Of a DNA stretch of 64,000 bases, positions 17,582 through 26,549 are shown one piece after another. Position numbers and translations under genes: made by a program. The notes under the pieces are model-generated. The model did no database searches. It saw only the letters and a program-made list of their open reading frames with translations, and was not told where the DNA came from. This DNA is from Phycisphaerales bacterium (GTDB lineage: Bacteria; Planctomycetota; Phycisphaerae; Phycisphaerales; SM1A02): contig JAQWTL010000032.1 of NCBI GenBank assembly GCA_029242715.1, positions 1-64,000 on the forward strand, given 5' to 3'. Numbering within the stretch: position 1 is the first letter of the stretch; each line of letters begins with the position of its first letter.

Positions 17582-20079
17582 TGCCCTCCATTCTTGGTTG
17601 TCTTCTCTGGATCCTGGCATTCAATGCCGATGCCAACATGTCCTCCGGAGTCACTATCCGGATTTGGGATATCGGTTCATCCATGCATGACATTCATCCG
17701 GTTGAACCCGGGCAGTTGCCCAATGTCGTCAAGGTGATCCCTTCGCTGGATTTGGAAGGATCATCTGATTTCCTGGGTTATTCAGAGCATTTCGTCTTGC
17801 TGGCTGATGGTTCGATCGTGATCAATGAGCCGGGTGTCTACGAGTTCAGGTTGACAAGTGATGATGGCTCAGAGCTCTGGATAGCGGGGCAGCAAGTGGT
17901 CGACCATGGTGGTCTTCATTCAGCATCGGCGGTCGATGGGACCATTGTCCTGGATATTGGAACACATCCATTCCAGGTCAAGTTCTTTCAGGATATGGGT
18001 GATGCGGTTCTGCGTCTGGAGTGGAAGACTCCCATGGCGGCACGATTCCAGGTTGTTCCTGAAACGGTGCTCAGGACGGCGCTCTCTGAAGAGATGCCCA
18101 CCTCACGTGGATACAAGTCAGTCGTTCGTCCCGGTCTTCCAAAGTACCCGGGCCATGGGGTATCTCTTTCAGGCGTTCATCCCGTCCTTGAATACAACAG
18201 TCATCCACTTGGTGAGTTGGACGGCATCGTCACAGGAATGGATTGGGCAGAAGATGATCAATTGTTGCTCTTGACCGATGCGGGCAGCCTGTGGTCTGTT
18301 GAGATGCCGAAACGTCGATATGACGATCCCAAGCTCAGCAGAATAGCTGCGGGCATGGATGATCCTGGTGGTCTTGTTGCTGCTGCGGACGGTATCTGGG
18401 TGATTCAGCGTGAAGAGCTTACGAGGCTCCGTGACTTGAATGGAGACGGCCAGATTGATGAATATCAGGCTGTTGCAACGGGTTGGCCAATGGCTGGTTC
18501 AGACGCCGGTACAGCGCGAGGTCTCATTGAATTTGGAGACCGTTTTCTCTCCATGTTGACCCGCATGCTCGATGATCAGGGGAGGCCGGTTGGAAGTGAG
18601 CATCGCGGCACTTTGCTGGAGATTTCACGAGATGGCAGTTGGGAGATCATGGCGACGGGGCTTGTATCTCCAGAGGGTTTCGTACATGGGGATGAAACAC
18701 GGATAGCTGTCATTGATCAGGCGGCATTTGGTGGTGTTGTTCCACTTCTGATCGAAGGGCATTCAATCGTTCGGGACGGAGTACAAATTCCGGGATGGGA
18801 GTCAAAGCCGACAGCGGGCGTCTGGATCAAGTCTTCTCCATGGGAAGGCCAGGTACTTGTCGTTGGTCATGATGGGCATGGTATGCGTCGCATTCAATTT
18901 GATCAGCATGACAGTGGTGTACAAGGGACAGTCTTCAGGGCATCCCAGTGGGGTAGCGGTGATCATGTGGATCACATGGCTGTTGATCATGAAGATCGCA
19001 TCTGGCTGGTGACTCGAGGTGAGTCCGGTGTTCATCTTCACCAGGCTGAAACCATTGGATCTCCTGTTTTTGAAATGGAGTCGATTGAAACCTTTTCCAA
19101 CGGTATTGGAGTCACATTCACACAACCGTTTGATGCCATGTTTGCGGGGAACCCATCATCATGGAGGGTTGGTGCCAAGAAATTATCCGATCTTCGAGGT
19201 CAAGCCTTTGATATCGAAATCGATCGAGTGACGTTGGCCATTGATGGACGTACGGCCTACTTGGAATCAGATGACCTTGAAGATGAGTCGATGATCCACG
19301 TTGGGCTTGTCGGACCTTGGTCAAGCCTGCTTGGTGACAAGCTCTACAGCAATGAAGCTTGGTACACGATGCACAAGGTTCCGACTCGACGGCTCCCGAC
19401 ATCCTCTGTTCATCAGCATGTTCCGAATCACAATACGTTGACGACTCGTCAGCAGGCTGAAGGCTGGGAATTGCTGTTTGATGGACAGACCATGGATAGT
19501 TGGCGTGGCTTCAACAAGGAAGAAGTTCCTGAGGGCTGGTCAATCATTGACGGATCGATTGTTCGTACTGGTCAAGGTGGCGACATCATTACCCGTGAGC
19601 AATTTGATGACTTTGAACTATCCTTGGACTGGCAGGTCGCTTCAGGAGGGAACAGTGGGATCTTCTACAATGTGACTGAGGATGGTCATTCCGTCTGGTT
19701 GACGGGACCCGAAATGCAGGTCCTTGATAACGCAAAGCATGCCGACGGCAAAAACCCTCTGACCTCTGCAGGCTCGAACTACGCGCTTCATGCACCTTCA
19801 TTCGACATGACGGGGCCTCCAGGATCCTGGAACAGGGCTAAAATCGTGGTTCGTGGCGATCATGTCGAGCATTGGTTGAATGGCGTCCGTGTCGTGGAAT
19901 ATGTTCTGCAGTCGCCAGCGTGGGAGCGACGTGTGTCCGACAGCAAGTTCAAAGACATGCCTGACTACGGCCGACGCCCCAGGGGACATATTGCGTTGCA
20001 GGATCATGGTGATTTTGTTGCTTTCCGCAATATCATGATCCGCCCTCTTGCAACTGTGACGCAGGAGGAGGGGCCATGA
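17578..20079 (+). CDS. Secreted PA14 - beta-propeller - 3-keto-disaccharide hydrolase (DUF1080) protein
   Basis: This 833-aa protein has a short signal (MMPSILGCLLWILAFNADA). Residues 25-160 are a PA14 domain (VYEFRLTSDDGSELWIAGQQ; HPFQVKFFQDMGDAVLRLEW), usually carbohydrate-binding. A propeller with NHL/sorbosone-dehydrogenase-like blades (LTRLRDLNGDGQIDEYQAVA, GLVSPEGFVHGD) spans about 205-510. The C-terminal 200 residues are a DUF1080/3-keto-disaccharide hydrolase domain: GWELLFDGQTMDSWRGFNK, ASGGNSGIFYNV, GPEMQVLDNAKH, RGHIALQDHGDFVAFRNIMI. DUF1080 enzymes cleave 3-keto-glycosides in the periplasm. The gene overlaps both neighbours by 4 bp and is embedded with a soluble two-component pair, which is unusual for this family. 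Confidence 0.85.
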   Translation: MMPSILGCLLWILAFNADANMSSGVTIRIWDIGSSMHDIHPVEPGQLPNVVKVIPSLDLEGSSDFLGYSEHFVLLADGSIVINEPGVYEFRLTSDDGSELWIAGQQVVDHGGLHSASAVDGTIVLDIGTHPFQVKFFQDMGDAVLRLEWKTPMAARFQVVPETVLRTALSEEMPTSRGYKSVVRPGLPKYPGHGVSLSGVHPVLEYNSHPLGELDGIVTGMDWAEDDQLLLLTDAGSLWSVEMPKRRYDDPKLSRIAAGMDDPGGLVAAADGIWVIQREELTRLRDLNGDGQIDEYQAVATGWPMAGSDAGTARGLIEFGDRFLSMLTRMLDDQGRPVGSEHRGTLLEISRDGSWEIMATGLVSPEGFVHGDETRIAVIDQAAFGGVVPLLIEGHSIVRDGVQIPGWESKPTAGVWIKSSPWEGQVLVVGHDGHGMRRIQFDQHDSGVQGTVFRASQWGSGDHVDHMAVDHEDRIWLVTRGESGVHLHQAETIGSPVFEMESIETFSNGIGVTFTQPFDAMFAGNPSSWRVGAKKLSDLRGQAFDIEIDRVTLAIDGRTAYLESDDLEDESMIHVGLVGPWSSLLGDKLYSNEAWYTMHKVPTRRLPTSSVHQHVPNHNTLTTRQQAEGWELLFDGQTMDSWRGFNKEEVPEGWSIIDGSIVRTGQGGDIITREQFDDFELSLDWQVASGGNSGIFYNVTEDGHSVWLTGPEMQVLDNAKHADGKNPLTSAGSNYALHAPSFDMTGPPGSWNRAKIVVRGDHVEHWLNGVRVVEYVLQSPAWERRVSDSKFKDMPDYGRRPRGHIALQDHGDFVAFRNIMIRPLATVTQEEGP

Positions 20080-21551
20080 CTGAAGGTGGATCGTTCTTTC
20101 GTAGTCGTGGCAGACAAGATGCGGATCATGTGATGAATGATGTCAGGCTGGCCGAGGCAGTCTATCACTGCCTGCTGGATGCGATGATCGTCATGGATCA
20201 GGAAGGGTTTGTACAAGAGTTCAATCCTCGAGCGGAGGAAATGTTCGGTTATTCAAGGAGCGAGGCTCTTGGGCAAGAGTTGGCAGCCCTGATTGTTCCC
20301 GAGGAGATGAGAGAGGCGCACCGCCAAGGGCTGTCGCACTATCTCAAGTCGGGTGAGGGGCCGGTGCTCGGCAAGAGAATTGAGATCGAGGGCGTTCATA
20401 AAGACGGTAATCGAATACCGATCGAATTGGCTATTTCAGCCCGTACATTCGGTGATGAACATGTATTTGTCGCAACGCTGCGAGATCTGACGAATGAAAA
20501 GGCAAAACAGGCGGAACTCGACCAGGTTCGTAGGTATCTCGACAACATCATGGAATATGGCCCGACGATCTTCTATGTAGTCCGAATTAGTTCTTCGGGT
20601 GACGGGAAGGTTTCCTGGATCAGCCCAAACCTCATCGAGATTCTCGATGTAGATGCTGAGGGGCTTATTCGGGGCACGATCAAGTGGCAGGATCGAGTAC
20701 ATCCGGCGGATTTGCCTGATGTTCTCGAGCGGTGGCAGGCCTGTTGGTCAGAGGGTTTCAACCAGCTTGAATACAGAATCTATGACCAGTCAGGACAACT
20801 TCGGTGGGTTCGGGAATCGCGCAGAGTGGTCGGTGCTGATGAAAGCGAGATCATCGGAAGCATCGAAGACATCACAGAAAGCCGGAAGAGTGAAAGGCGT
20901 GAGCGGGTTCTTCAGATGGAGCTTGATCACCGAGTCAAGAACAATCTTCAGGTGATTCTTGGAGAATGTGAAAAGGTGGTTTTGTCAGGTGATCTTGACC
21001 GGGCACGAATTGCGAGTTTGGCGACTCGTATTCGCTCGATGGCGATTGTCCATCAGGCACTGGCAGATGGTTCATGGTCACCGATCGAAATGAGTGAACT
21101 CATCAAGAAGTGTGAAATGGCTCTGATTCAATCAGAGCGCAAGGGGACGCTGGAGTGCAAGGGCCCTGCGGTGAAGATCACGGTGGATGCCGGCATGACC
21201 CTGGGAGCTGTTTTCAATGAACTGATTCATAATTCCATGATCAATGGGGCTCTTTCTGTCCAGGACGGATTGGTGGAGGTCAAATGGTGGCTCGAGGGTG
21301 AAGATGAATCTACATGTCTCGTTATAGAGTGGATGGAGCGGGTTCCCAGTGGCAACATATGCCCGCCTGAACATAAAGGCTTCGGGTTCAGTGTTCTGGA
21401 ATCGATGATTCCGTATGAATTGGCTGGAGAAGTAGCACTGGATTTCAGGTCTGAGGGCCTGGTCTTCAATGCGCGGATACCATTGGATCAGTGTCGACGT
21501 GATATGGGCAGGGTGCGGGGGCAAATTAGAGATGGGCATGGACGTAAATGA
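20076..21551 (+). CDS. Soluble PAS-PAS sensor histidine kinase, HisKA_2 family
   Basis: This 491-aa protein has no membrane segment or signal, so it is cytoplasmic. PAS 1 spans about 25-145 (CLLDAMIVMDQEGFVQEFNP, MFGYSRSEALGQ, VHKDGNRIPIELAI). PAS 2 of PAS_3 type spans about 150-275 (VSWISPNLIEILDVDAEGLI, WQDRVHPADLPDVL, GSIEDITESRK). The dimerisation domain has the HisKA_2 signature ELDHRVKNNLQVILG with phospho-acceptor H285, followed by an HATPase with N-box ELIHNSMINGAL (N386) and G-box GFGFSVLESMI. HisKA_2 kinases often answer to oxygen, light or redox through PAS cofactors; no ligand residue can be identified with confidence. Its stop overlaps the response regulator by 4 bp. Confidence 0.93.
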   Translation: MTEGGSFFRSRGRQDADHVMNDVRLAEAVYHCLLDAMIVMDQEGFVQEFNPRAEEMFGYSRSEALGQELAALIVPEEMREAHRQGLSHYLKSGEGPVLGKRIEIEGVHKDGNRIPIELAISARTFGDEHVFVATLRDLTNEKAKQAELDQVRRYLDNIMEYGPTIFYVVRISSSGDGKVSWISPNLIEILDVDAEGLIRGTIKWQDRVHPADLPDVLERWQACWSEGFNQLEYRIYDQSGQLRWVRESRRVVGADESEIIGSIEDITESRKSERRERVLQMELDHRVKNNLQVILGECEKVVLSGDLDRARIASLATRIRSMAIVHQALADGSWSPIEMSELIKKCEMALIQSERKGTLECKGPAVKITVDAGMTLGAVFNELIHNSMINGALSVQDGLVEVKWWLEGEDESTCLVIEWMERVPSGNICPPEHKGFGFSVLESMIPYELAGEVALDFRSEGLVFNARIPLDQCRRDMGRVRGQIRDGHGRK

Positions 21552-21919
21552 CCAATCCGCTCCGAATCTTGATCGTTGAAGACGCCTTCCTGATCGGCAT
21601 GGATCTCAAGATGTCCCTTGAGCAGATGGGCTACAAGGTTCTTGGGCCTGTCCCAAGTCCTGCCAGGGCAATGACACTCCTCAAATCGGATTCATGTGAC
21701 GGGGCCATCCTTGATATCAGCCTGGGTCGTGAGACCTCCGAGCCAGTTGCGGATTATCTGTCGGAACATGGCGTGCCCTTCTTTTTCCTGACCGGATATG
21801 GCAGCAGCAGCATCTCCGATCCCAACTTGAAAGAGAAGCCGCTTTACCACAAGCCAATGAATCGTGAGAGCCTCGCTGAGGCGGTTCGATTGCATATTGA
21901 CCATAATCAAGCGGCGTGA
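21548..21919 (+). CDS. Single-domain response regulator (receiver only)
   Basis: This 123-aa protein is a complete receiver with no output domain. Acidic pair E11-D12 (LIVEDAFLIGMDL), phospho-acceptor D56 (CDGAILDISLG), switch Thr T82 (FFFLTGYGS) and Lys-Pro K102-P103 (LYHKPMNRE) are all present, so it should be phosphorylated. It overlaps the upstream kinase by 4 bp and is presumably its partner. Such receivers act by protein-protein contact, and this short type is frequent beside HisKA_2/HWE kinases. The globin gene starts 6 bp downstream. Confidence 0.95.
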   Translation: MTNPLRILIVEDAFLIGMDLKMSLEQMGYKVLGPVPSPARAMTLLKSDSCDGAILDISLGRETSEPVADYLSEHGVPFFFLTGYGSSSISDPNLKEKPLYHKPMNRESLAEAVRLHIDHNQAA

Positions 21920-21925
21920 TGATCC

Positions 21926-22336
21926 ATGGATCCACATGGGGAAGATTCTCAATTCAATGCTTCAAGAACGCCATGGGTGGCCATTGGTGGGGAAGAGGCC
22001 GTTCGTGAATTGGCTGATGCCTTCTATGATGCCATGGATCAGAATCCGGACTATGCAGGCATTCGTGCACTGCATCAACCGGATCTGAGTTCAGCGCGGG
22101 ACAAGTTCTTCCAGTTTCTCAGTGGTTGGCTTGGTGGGCCTCAGCTCTATATCCAGCAACATGGACACCCTCGCCTCAGGATGAGGCATGCACCATTTCC
22201 AATCGGAGAATCGGAAAGAGATCAATGGCTCTCATGCATGGCTGAGGCCATGGACAAGTGTGCAGTCGAGGGCGACTTGCGATCCTTTCTGGATGCCAGA
22301 TTTGCTCAGGTCGCGGATTTCATGCGGAACAAGTGA
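21926..22336 (+). CDS. Group II truncated hemoglobin (trHbO-like)
   Basis: This 136-aa protein is a 2-on-2 globin. The B helix carries FYDAM (F33, Y34 at B9/B10), the E helix region is KFFQFLSGWLGGP, and the F/G region has RMRHAPFPIG with proximal His H88, followed by RDQWLSCM with Trp G8 (W101), a hallmark of group II. These proteins bind O2, NO or peroxide and act in detoxification or gas sensing. The gene is last in an operon with a PAS kinase and receiver, which suggests either a sensor input or a response. The first 17 residues are a loose extension. It is convergent with exonuclease I, with 11 bp between the stops. Confidence 0.93.
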   Translation: MDPHGEDSQFNASRTPWVAIGGEEAVRELADAFYDAMDQNPDYAGIRALHQPDLSSARDKFFQFLSGWLGGPQLYIQQHGHPRLRMRHAPFPIGESERDQWLSCMAEAMDKCAVEGDLRSFLDARFAQVADFMRNK

Positions 22337-22347
22337 TAGCTGAAGCG

Positions 22348-23814
22348 TCACGCTTCAGCGGGTATCGGAAGTCCGAGCTTGTCAGCTTGTTCAAGGCCCC
22401 AGGATTCGACGGCGGCGAGTATTTTCTTGTTGGGGTTTGTCACTTTGGCATCACGTGCCAATGACCGCACATGATCAAGCCAGTCTGGCCATGGAAGATC
22501 CTTTGCGCCAGGCGGGTTCAGTATCCGTCCGCGGCATCTTTGTTCCCAGACTTTCTGTTCTGATGGTTTCAGCGTTCCAGGAGCTTCACGGGCTCGGTAA
22601 TGCAGCATCATTGCCTTCAGTCGAGCATCCACGAATTGTTTCCCGAGGTTGGCGAGATCATCCGGTCGTGTTCGATGAACGCGTTTGCGGAGTCGAATGT
22701 CCTCATTGCCTGGGAAATCGGCATACAGGGCATCTTCCGGATCAACTGATGTCAATGGAGCCGGGGCCCATGCCTCGCGGAGCCTTGATCTGAGTTGCTC
22801 GACTTTGCCAGTGTGTCTCTCCAGAATGGCGTCATGCCTTTGCCATGTGGACTCATCGAGTTGAAGGAGTTCGTGGTCAGCGGATTTCAGAACTCCTGTC
22901 GGGGCGATGAAGGGGGCTCTGTTGCTTTTGATTTCCTTGATTGCAAATCGCCTCTGGCCATCGGCAAGTTTCGCCTGCTTTGAAAAGGTGCGATGCAGGA
23001 TTTCATCCACATCTGCATCCAGCAACTCGGTTGGATCCTCTCGGAGGTCCCAGCAGAGAAAAGACCGCTTGTTGCTGGGGTGTTCAGCAAGAACACGTAC
23101 GGGAGATGTGCACCCGAACTGTGCGGGGATCCTGGCGCTGACATGGACAAAGGGGCCTGGGGTCTGGAGTGTGGCTTCTGCTTTCTTGGTATCAGTGAGT
23201 GAACGTGCCCATTTCCAGAGTTCTGGTTGGGCATCCTGGATGAGCTTTCCGAATGCGATGGTTGCCTTGACATCACTGAGGGCATCATGGGCATCTTCAT
23301 GTGAGATTCCATTGGCAGCGGCAAGGTGCTCGAGTTTGAAGGACGGATTGCCGTTGTCATGTTCGGGCCATTGGATCCCATCCGGCCTCAGGGCTCTGGC
23401 GGCACGTGCGAGATCGATGAGGTCCCAGGCATTGCAGCCGTTTCGCCAGGTATGTTCGTAGGGGTCCTGGTAGTTGCGCCAGAAACCGAAACGGCACAGC
23501 ACATCATCGAATCGGAGCGTGTTCCAACCAAGAGAAGTCGTGCTGCCTTCAGTAAGAAGGGCATGGATCTCATTGAAGAAAGCTGCCTCGGTCTGTCCCT
23601 GCGCAGCGGCCTTCTGTGGCGTGATTCCAGTGACAAGGCAGGCTTCCGGTGCGGGGAGCCGATCCATGGGGGGGCGACACCAGAGCACCGTCTCCTCGTT
23701 CGGGATGATTTGGAGTGACTCATCCGTTCGGATTGCAGCAAACTGGAAGGGCCGACACGTGGAAGGGTCGGCTCCATCAGTTTCAAAGTCGTAGAAGAGG
23801 AATGTCCTCGGCAC
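22348..23814 (-). CDS. sbcB: Exodeoxyribonuclease I (DEDDh, 3'-5' ssDNA exonuclease)
   Basis: This 488-aa protein matches ExoI in length and architecture. The DEDDh exonuclease core has D9 and E11 (FLFYDFETDGAD), a second Asp after SLGWNTLRFDDVL, and the His-Asp pair in EDAHDALSDVKATIAFG. The SH3-like and C-terminal extended domains of ExoI follow (PVRVLAEHPSNKRSFLCWDL; LPWPDWLDHVRSL). ExoI degrades single-stranded DNA from 3' ends in recombination and mismatch repair. It is outside any visible operon: globin converges on one side and the DUF481 gene diverges on the other. ExoI is common in gammaproteobacteria and less so elsewhere, so transfer is possible. Confidence 0.93.
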   Translation of the reverse strand: MPRTFLFYDFETDGADPSTCRPFQFAAIRTDESLQIIPNEETVLWCRPPMDRLPAPEACLVTGITPQKAAAQGQTEAAFFNEIHALLTEGSTTSLGWNTLRFDDVLCRFGFWRNYQDPYEHTWRNGCNAWDLIDLARAARALRPDGIQWPEHDNGNPSFKLEHLAAANGISHEDAHDALSDVKATIAFGKLIQDAQPELWKWARSLTDTKKAEATLQTPGPFVHVSARIPAQFGCTSPVRVLAEHPSNKRSFLCWDLREDPTELLDADVDEILHRTFSKQAKLADGQRRFAIKEIKSNRAPFIAPTGVLKSADHELLQLDESTWQRHDAILERHTGKVEQLRSRLREAWAPAPLTSVDPEDALYADFPGNEDIRLRKRVHRTRPDDLANLGKQFVDARLKAMMLHYRAREAPGTLKPSEQKVWEQRCRGRILNPPGAKDLPWPDWLDHVRSLARDAKVTNPNKKILAAVESWGLEQADKLGLPIPAEA

Positions 23815-23943
23815 GGCTTCAGCCTACCACGTGCCGTATCTCGTGACAGCCATCCGGACAGGTTGTGGATGGCCGCTGCTTGTGGAGATCTCATGCTGGC
23901 CTGGCCGGGATCTGACGGGCTTAATGGGGTACCCTGCCGCACC

Positions 23944-25098
23944 ATGAAATTCATAATTATCATTTTCGCACTGTATACAGCAGCCTGGTCGATTGCTGCA
24001 GACTCCATTGATCTCAAGAATGGTGACCAACTCAGTGGCACAGTCACCCTTGAGGCGGACGGCATGATTGCGCTGAATCATGATGTCCTGGGTGCTTTGC
24101 GCATCAAGGCAGATGAGATCAAGGGCGGGACGGTTTCGGTGCAGCTTGCAGATGGCGAGCGTCTGGAAGGCCGGATTGATGGCTATGCCGATGGTGTATG
24201 GCGCCTCAAGGCCTCGGATGGCTCCATCGTTGAGCTTCAAGTCGATGCCACAGGAGGACTGGTCAGAATCTCGATGCCCGAGCCTGCTTCGCCGACTCCT
24301 GATCCTGAAGAGGAGAAGTATGAGGAAGCAACGCCTGAAATGAAGAATGCGGCAAAGGAACGGATCAAGAATGCAAAGCAGGTGATCAAAGATGCCCAGA
24401 AGGTGCTTGAGAATGAATGGACAGGCTCGATCAGTATCGGTGGTTCCTTGTCTGAAGGCACGTCCGTGGCGTCCAACTTGTTGCTGGATGTCGGCATCAG
24501 GCGAAAGGTGGCTGATTCAGAGACCAAGATCGATGCGTTCTACATTCTGAATACGGATGGCAGCAACGTGACGCAGAACTGGTTCCAGGCAAGCGTGGAT
24601 CACTACTGGGATATTCCAGGTACAGATGGTGACTGGGCCATTTTCGGGCTGGTCGTCTTTGACTGGCAGGAAAATGCCTCCTGGGAACAGCGTGTCAACG
24701 GGAATCTCGGTCTCCAGTACCGGTTCGTCAATGCAACCCGTGATCCAGGAACCGACTGGTTCCAGAAGATGATGCTTCGCGCTCGAGTCGGTCCCGGTTT
24801 TCGCAAGGAATTTTCAGGTGACTATGACGACTGGGCCGTCGAGGCACTCCTCGGAGGTACCTGGGACATTGCGTTCCTGAAGGGTGTGACCTTAAAGGGC
24901 AATGCCCAGTTTTTCCCAGATCTTGGAGATTTCAGTCAGTATCGCATCACTGCCAATACCAACTTCATGGTGGCCCTGGAATCACTTGAAGGTGTGTCCG
25001 TCGGACTGGGATTGAGATTCCAGTTTCAATCACAGGTCCCTGAAGATGAAGAAAACTATCTGCTCGTAATCAGCGGGCAAGTGGCCTACGACTTCTGA
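23944..25098 (+). CDS. DUF481-family outer-membrane protein (YdiY-like)
   Basis: This 384-aa protein has a signal peptide (KFIIIIFALYTAAWSIAA) and a periplasmic N-terminal part with repeated SIDLKNGDQLSGTVTLEADG / VQLADGERLEGRIDGYADG units, typical of planctomycete proteins that precede DUF481 barrels. A basic/acidic helix (NAAKERIKNAKQVIKDAQKV, about 140-165) is followed by a beta-barrel with alternating aromatic strands and a C-terminal Phe (GQVAYDF), the outer-membrane assembly signal. I chose the ATG at 23944 because the signal peptide starts there. Function in this family is unknown; the E. coli relative is salt-induced. It converges on the HAF-repeat gene. Confidence 0.87.
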   Translation: MKFIIIIFALYTAAWSIAADSIDLKNGDQLSGTVTLEADGMIALNHDVLGALRIKADEIKGGTVSVQLADGERLEGRIDGYADGVWRLKASDGSIVELQVDATGGLVRISMPEPASPTPDPEEEKYEEATPEMKNAAKERIKNAKQVIKDAQKVLENEWTGSISIGGSLSEGTSVASNLLLDVGIRRKVADSETKIDAFYILNTDGSNVTQNWFQASVDHYWDIPGTDGDWAIFGLVVFDWQENASWEQRVNGNLGLQYRFVNATRDPGTDWFQKMMLRARVGPGFRKEFSGDYDDWAVEALLGGTWDIAFLKGVTLKGNAQFFPDLGDFSQYRITANTNFMVALESLEGVSVGLGLRFQFQSQVPEDEENYLLVISGQVAYDF

Positions 25099-25121
25099 TT
25101 TTTGGAGAGCTTGGGTCGTAT

Positions 25122-26495
25122 CTATGGAGCGGGCCAGTTGTTGATTACCCCGAGGACATCGTCGACATCCACGGTTCCGTTTGCGGTGACATCTGCATCG
25201 CAAAGTCGACTGGGGCTGGGGTTGCAGATTCCGAATGCTTCCAGCACGCCGAGAATGTCATCGACTCCGACAGTCTTGTCACCGTTCACATCTCCCGGAG
25301 GCATTGCATCCAGGAAGGCTGGACTGGTCCACTGTGCGCCACGCGTGATGATCTGGCCGGATTGATTCATGTCGATTGGCAACTCGCTGGTCTGTGAACC
25401 AAAACCGAGCAGACGATTATTTGGAAACACCCAGCCTTCTTCTGGAATATGGACCACGGACTGGATCTGGAAGAACTCGTTCACATACATGCATAGAATC
25501 CAGCCGTTTGTATTTCCAGTTACCGGAACGACTTCAAGAACCTTGACTTGAGATTCGGGCGGTGCCAGCAGGTCGACCGTTCCATCTGGCGCGATCCGGA
25601 AGGTCAGCACCTGGTTGTCACTATTTGTCCAGGTGCCCAGGACAGTGCCATCTTCCAGCAGGTGCGTGCCATCACTTTCAAGAGCCATTGGGTCATCAAT
25701 GAGGCGCTCTGGTGACGATTGGGCATTCATCCAACGTGTGGCATGACGGTTTCCGTTGAAGGTGGACCTGCCGATGATCGTGCCGCTTTCATTGATGCAG
25801 TGTGCCCACCCGTCGCCTCCGGGTTCGGTTTCAAGACTGGAAATGGTTCCATCCGTCCAGATATGTGGTGTATATCCCGCGCCGATGGAGTAGCCAACCG
25901 CGTTTCCGGATTGATCCTGATCAAGGGCGTAGCCAGAAAAAGCCGACGACGGGACAGGCAGTACGAGAGTTCCTGTTCCAGGTCGCCATTGTCGTGGCCT
26001 GATGTAGTTGGACTCATTATCGATGTTGCGGTTGAAGATCACCATGCCGGCTTCGTTGATGCCTTGCATGACCAGGTAGCCCAGCCAGATTGGTTCAAGT
26101 TCAGTGAACTGTCCATCAGGTTCAATCAGTAGAGGCTGGCTTGGACAGCCGCCATTTTCCTGTGGGCAGAATGTGGCATCACCTGCTATCAATCCTGATT
26201 CGTTGATGAACAGGCCGGATGTAGCTGGCCATTTTCCATCATCGAGATTGACCATTGGCTGGCCAGGAGACCAGAGAAAAGCATGGAGGCCAACTGTTGT
26301 GGCCAGTGAACCACTCTCACCGGTGACTTGTCCCTGATCATTGATGGCGGTTGGATTGCTGAAGGTGTTGCCGGGTAAATTCAACTTGGGTACTTCAATG
26401 AGCTTGAAGCGCCATACCGCTTGGCTCCCCGCAGCCAGGTTTGGAGGCAGGAGGCAGGCCAGAATTGCAGTCAGCAGGATGTGGTGAGTTCTCAT
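25122..26495 (-). CDS. Secreted HAF-repeat protein with dockerin-like C-terminal tail
   Basis: This 457-aa protein has a signal peptide (ILLTAILACLLPPNLAAGS) and multiple copies of the HAF-type motif, a short beta unit in which IN-[DE]-x-G-x-[VI]-x-G alternates with HAFLW (INDQGQVTGESGSLATTVGL, HAFLWSPG; INESGLIAGDATF; INESGTIIGRS). Repeated blades should form a propeller. The last 55 residues hold two EF-type loops (DVNGDKTVGVDDILGVLEAF and DVTANGTVDVDDVLGVINNW), the same C-terminal design as the metalloprotease and the GH81 enzyme in this window. No catalytic motif is visible. It lies 54 bp downstream of the methyltransferase gene on the same strand. Confidence 0.8.
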   Translation of the reverse strand: MRTHHILLTAILACLLPPNLAAGSQAVWRFKLIEVPKLNLPGNTFSNPTAINDQGQVTGESGSLATTVGLHAFLWSPGQPMVNLDDGKWPATSGLFINESGLIAGDATFCPQENGGCPSQPLLIEPDGQFTELEPIWLGYLVMQGINEAGMVIFNRNIDNESNYIRPRQWRPGTGTLVLPVPSSAFSGYALDQDQSGNAVGYSIGAGYTPHIWTDGTISSLETEPGGDGWAHCINESGTIIGRSTFNGNRHATRWMNAQSSPERLIDDPMALESDGTHLLEDGTVLGTWTNSDNQVLTFRIAPDGTVDLLAPPESQVKVLEVVPVTGNTNGWILCMYVNEFFQIQSVVHIPEEGWVFPNNRLLGFGSQTSELPIDMNQSGQIITRGAQWTSPAFLDAMPPGDVNGDKTVGVDDILGVLEAFGICNPSPSRLCDADVTANGTVDVDDVLGVINNWPAP

Positions 26496-26549
26496 GCCCC
26501 GACCTTACATCACGATTCTGATCTGGAGAAGGGTGCAATCGAGAAGTCT

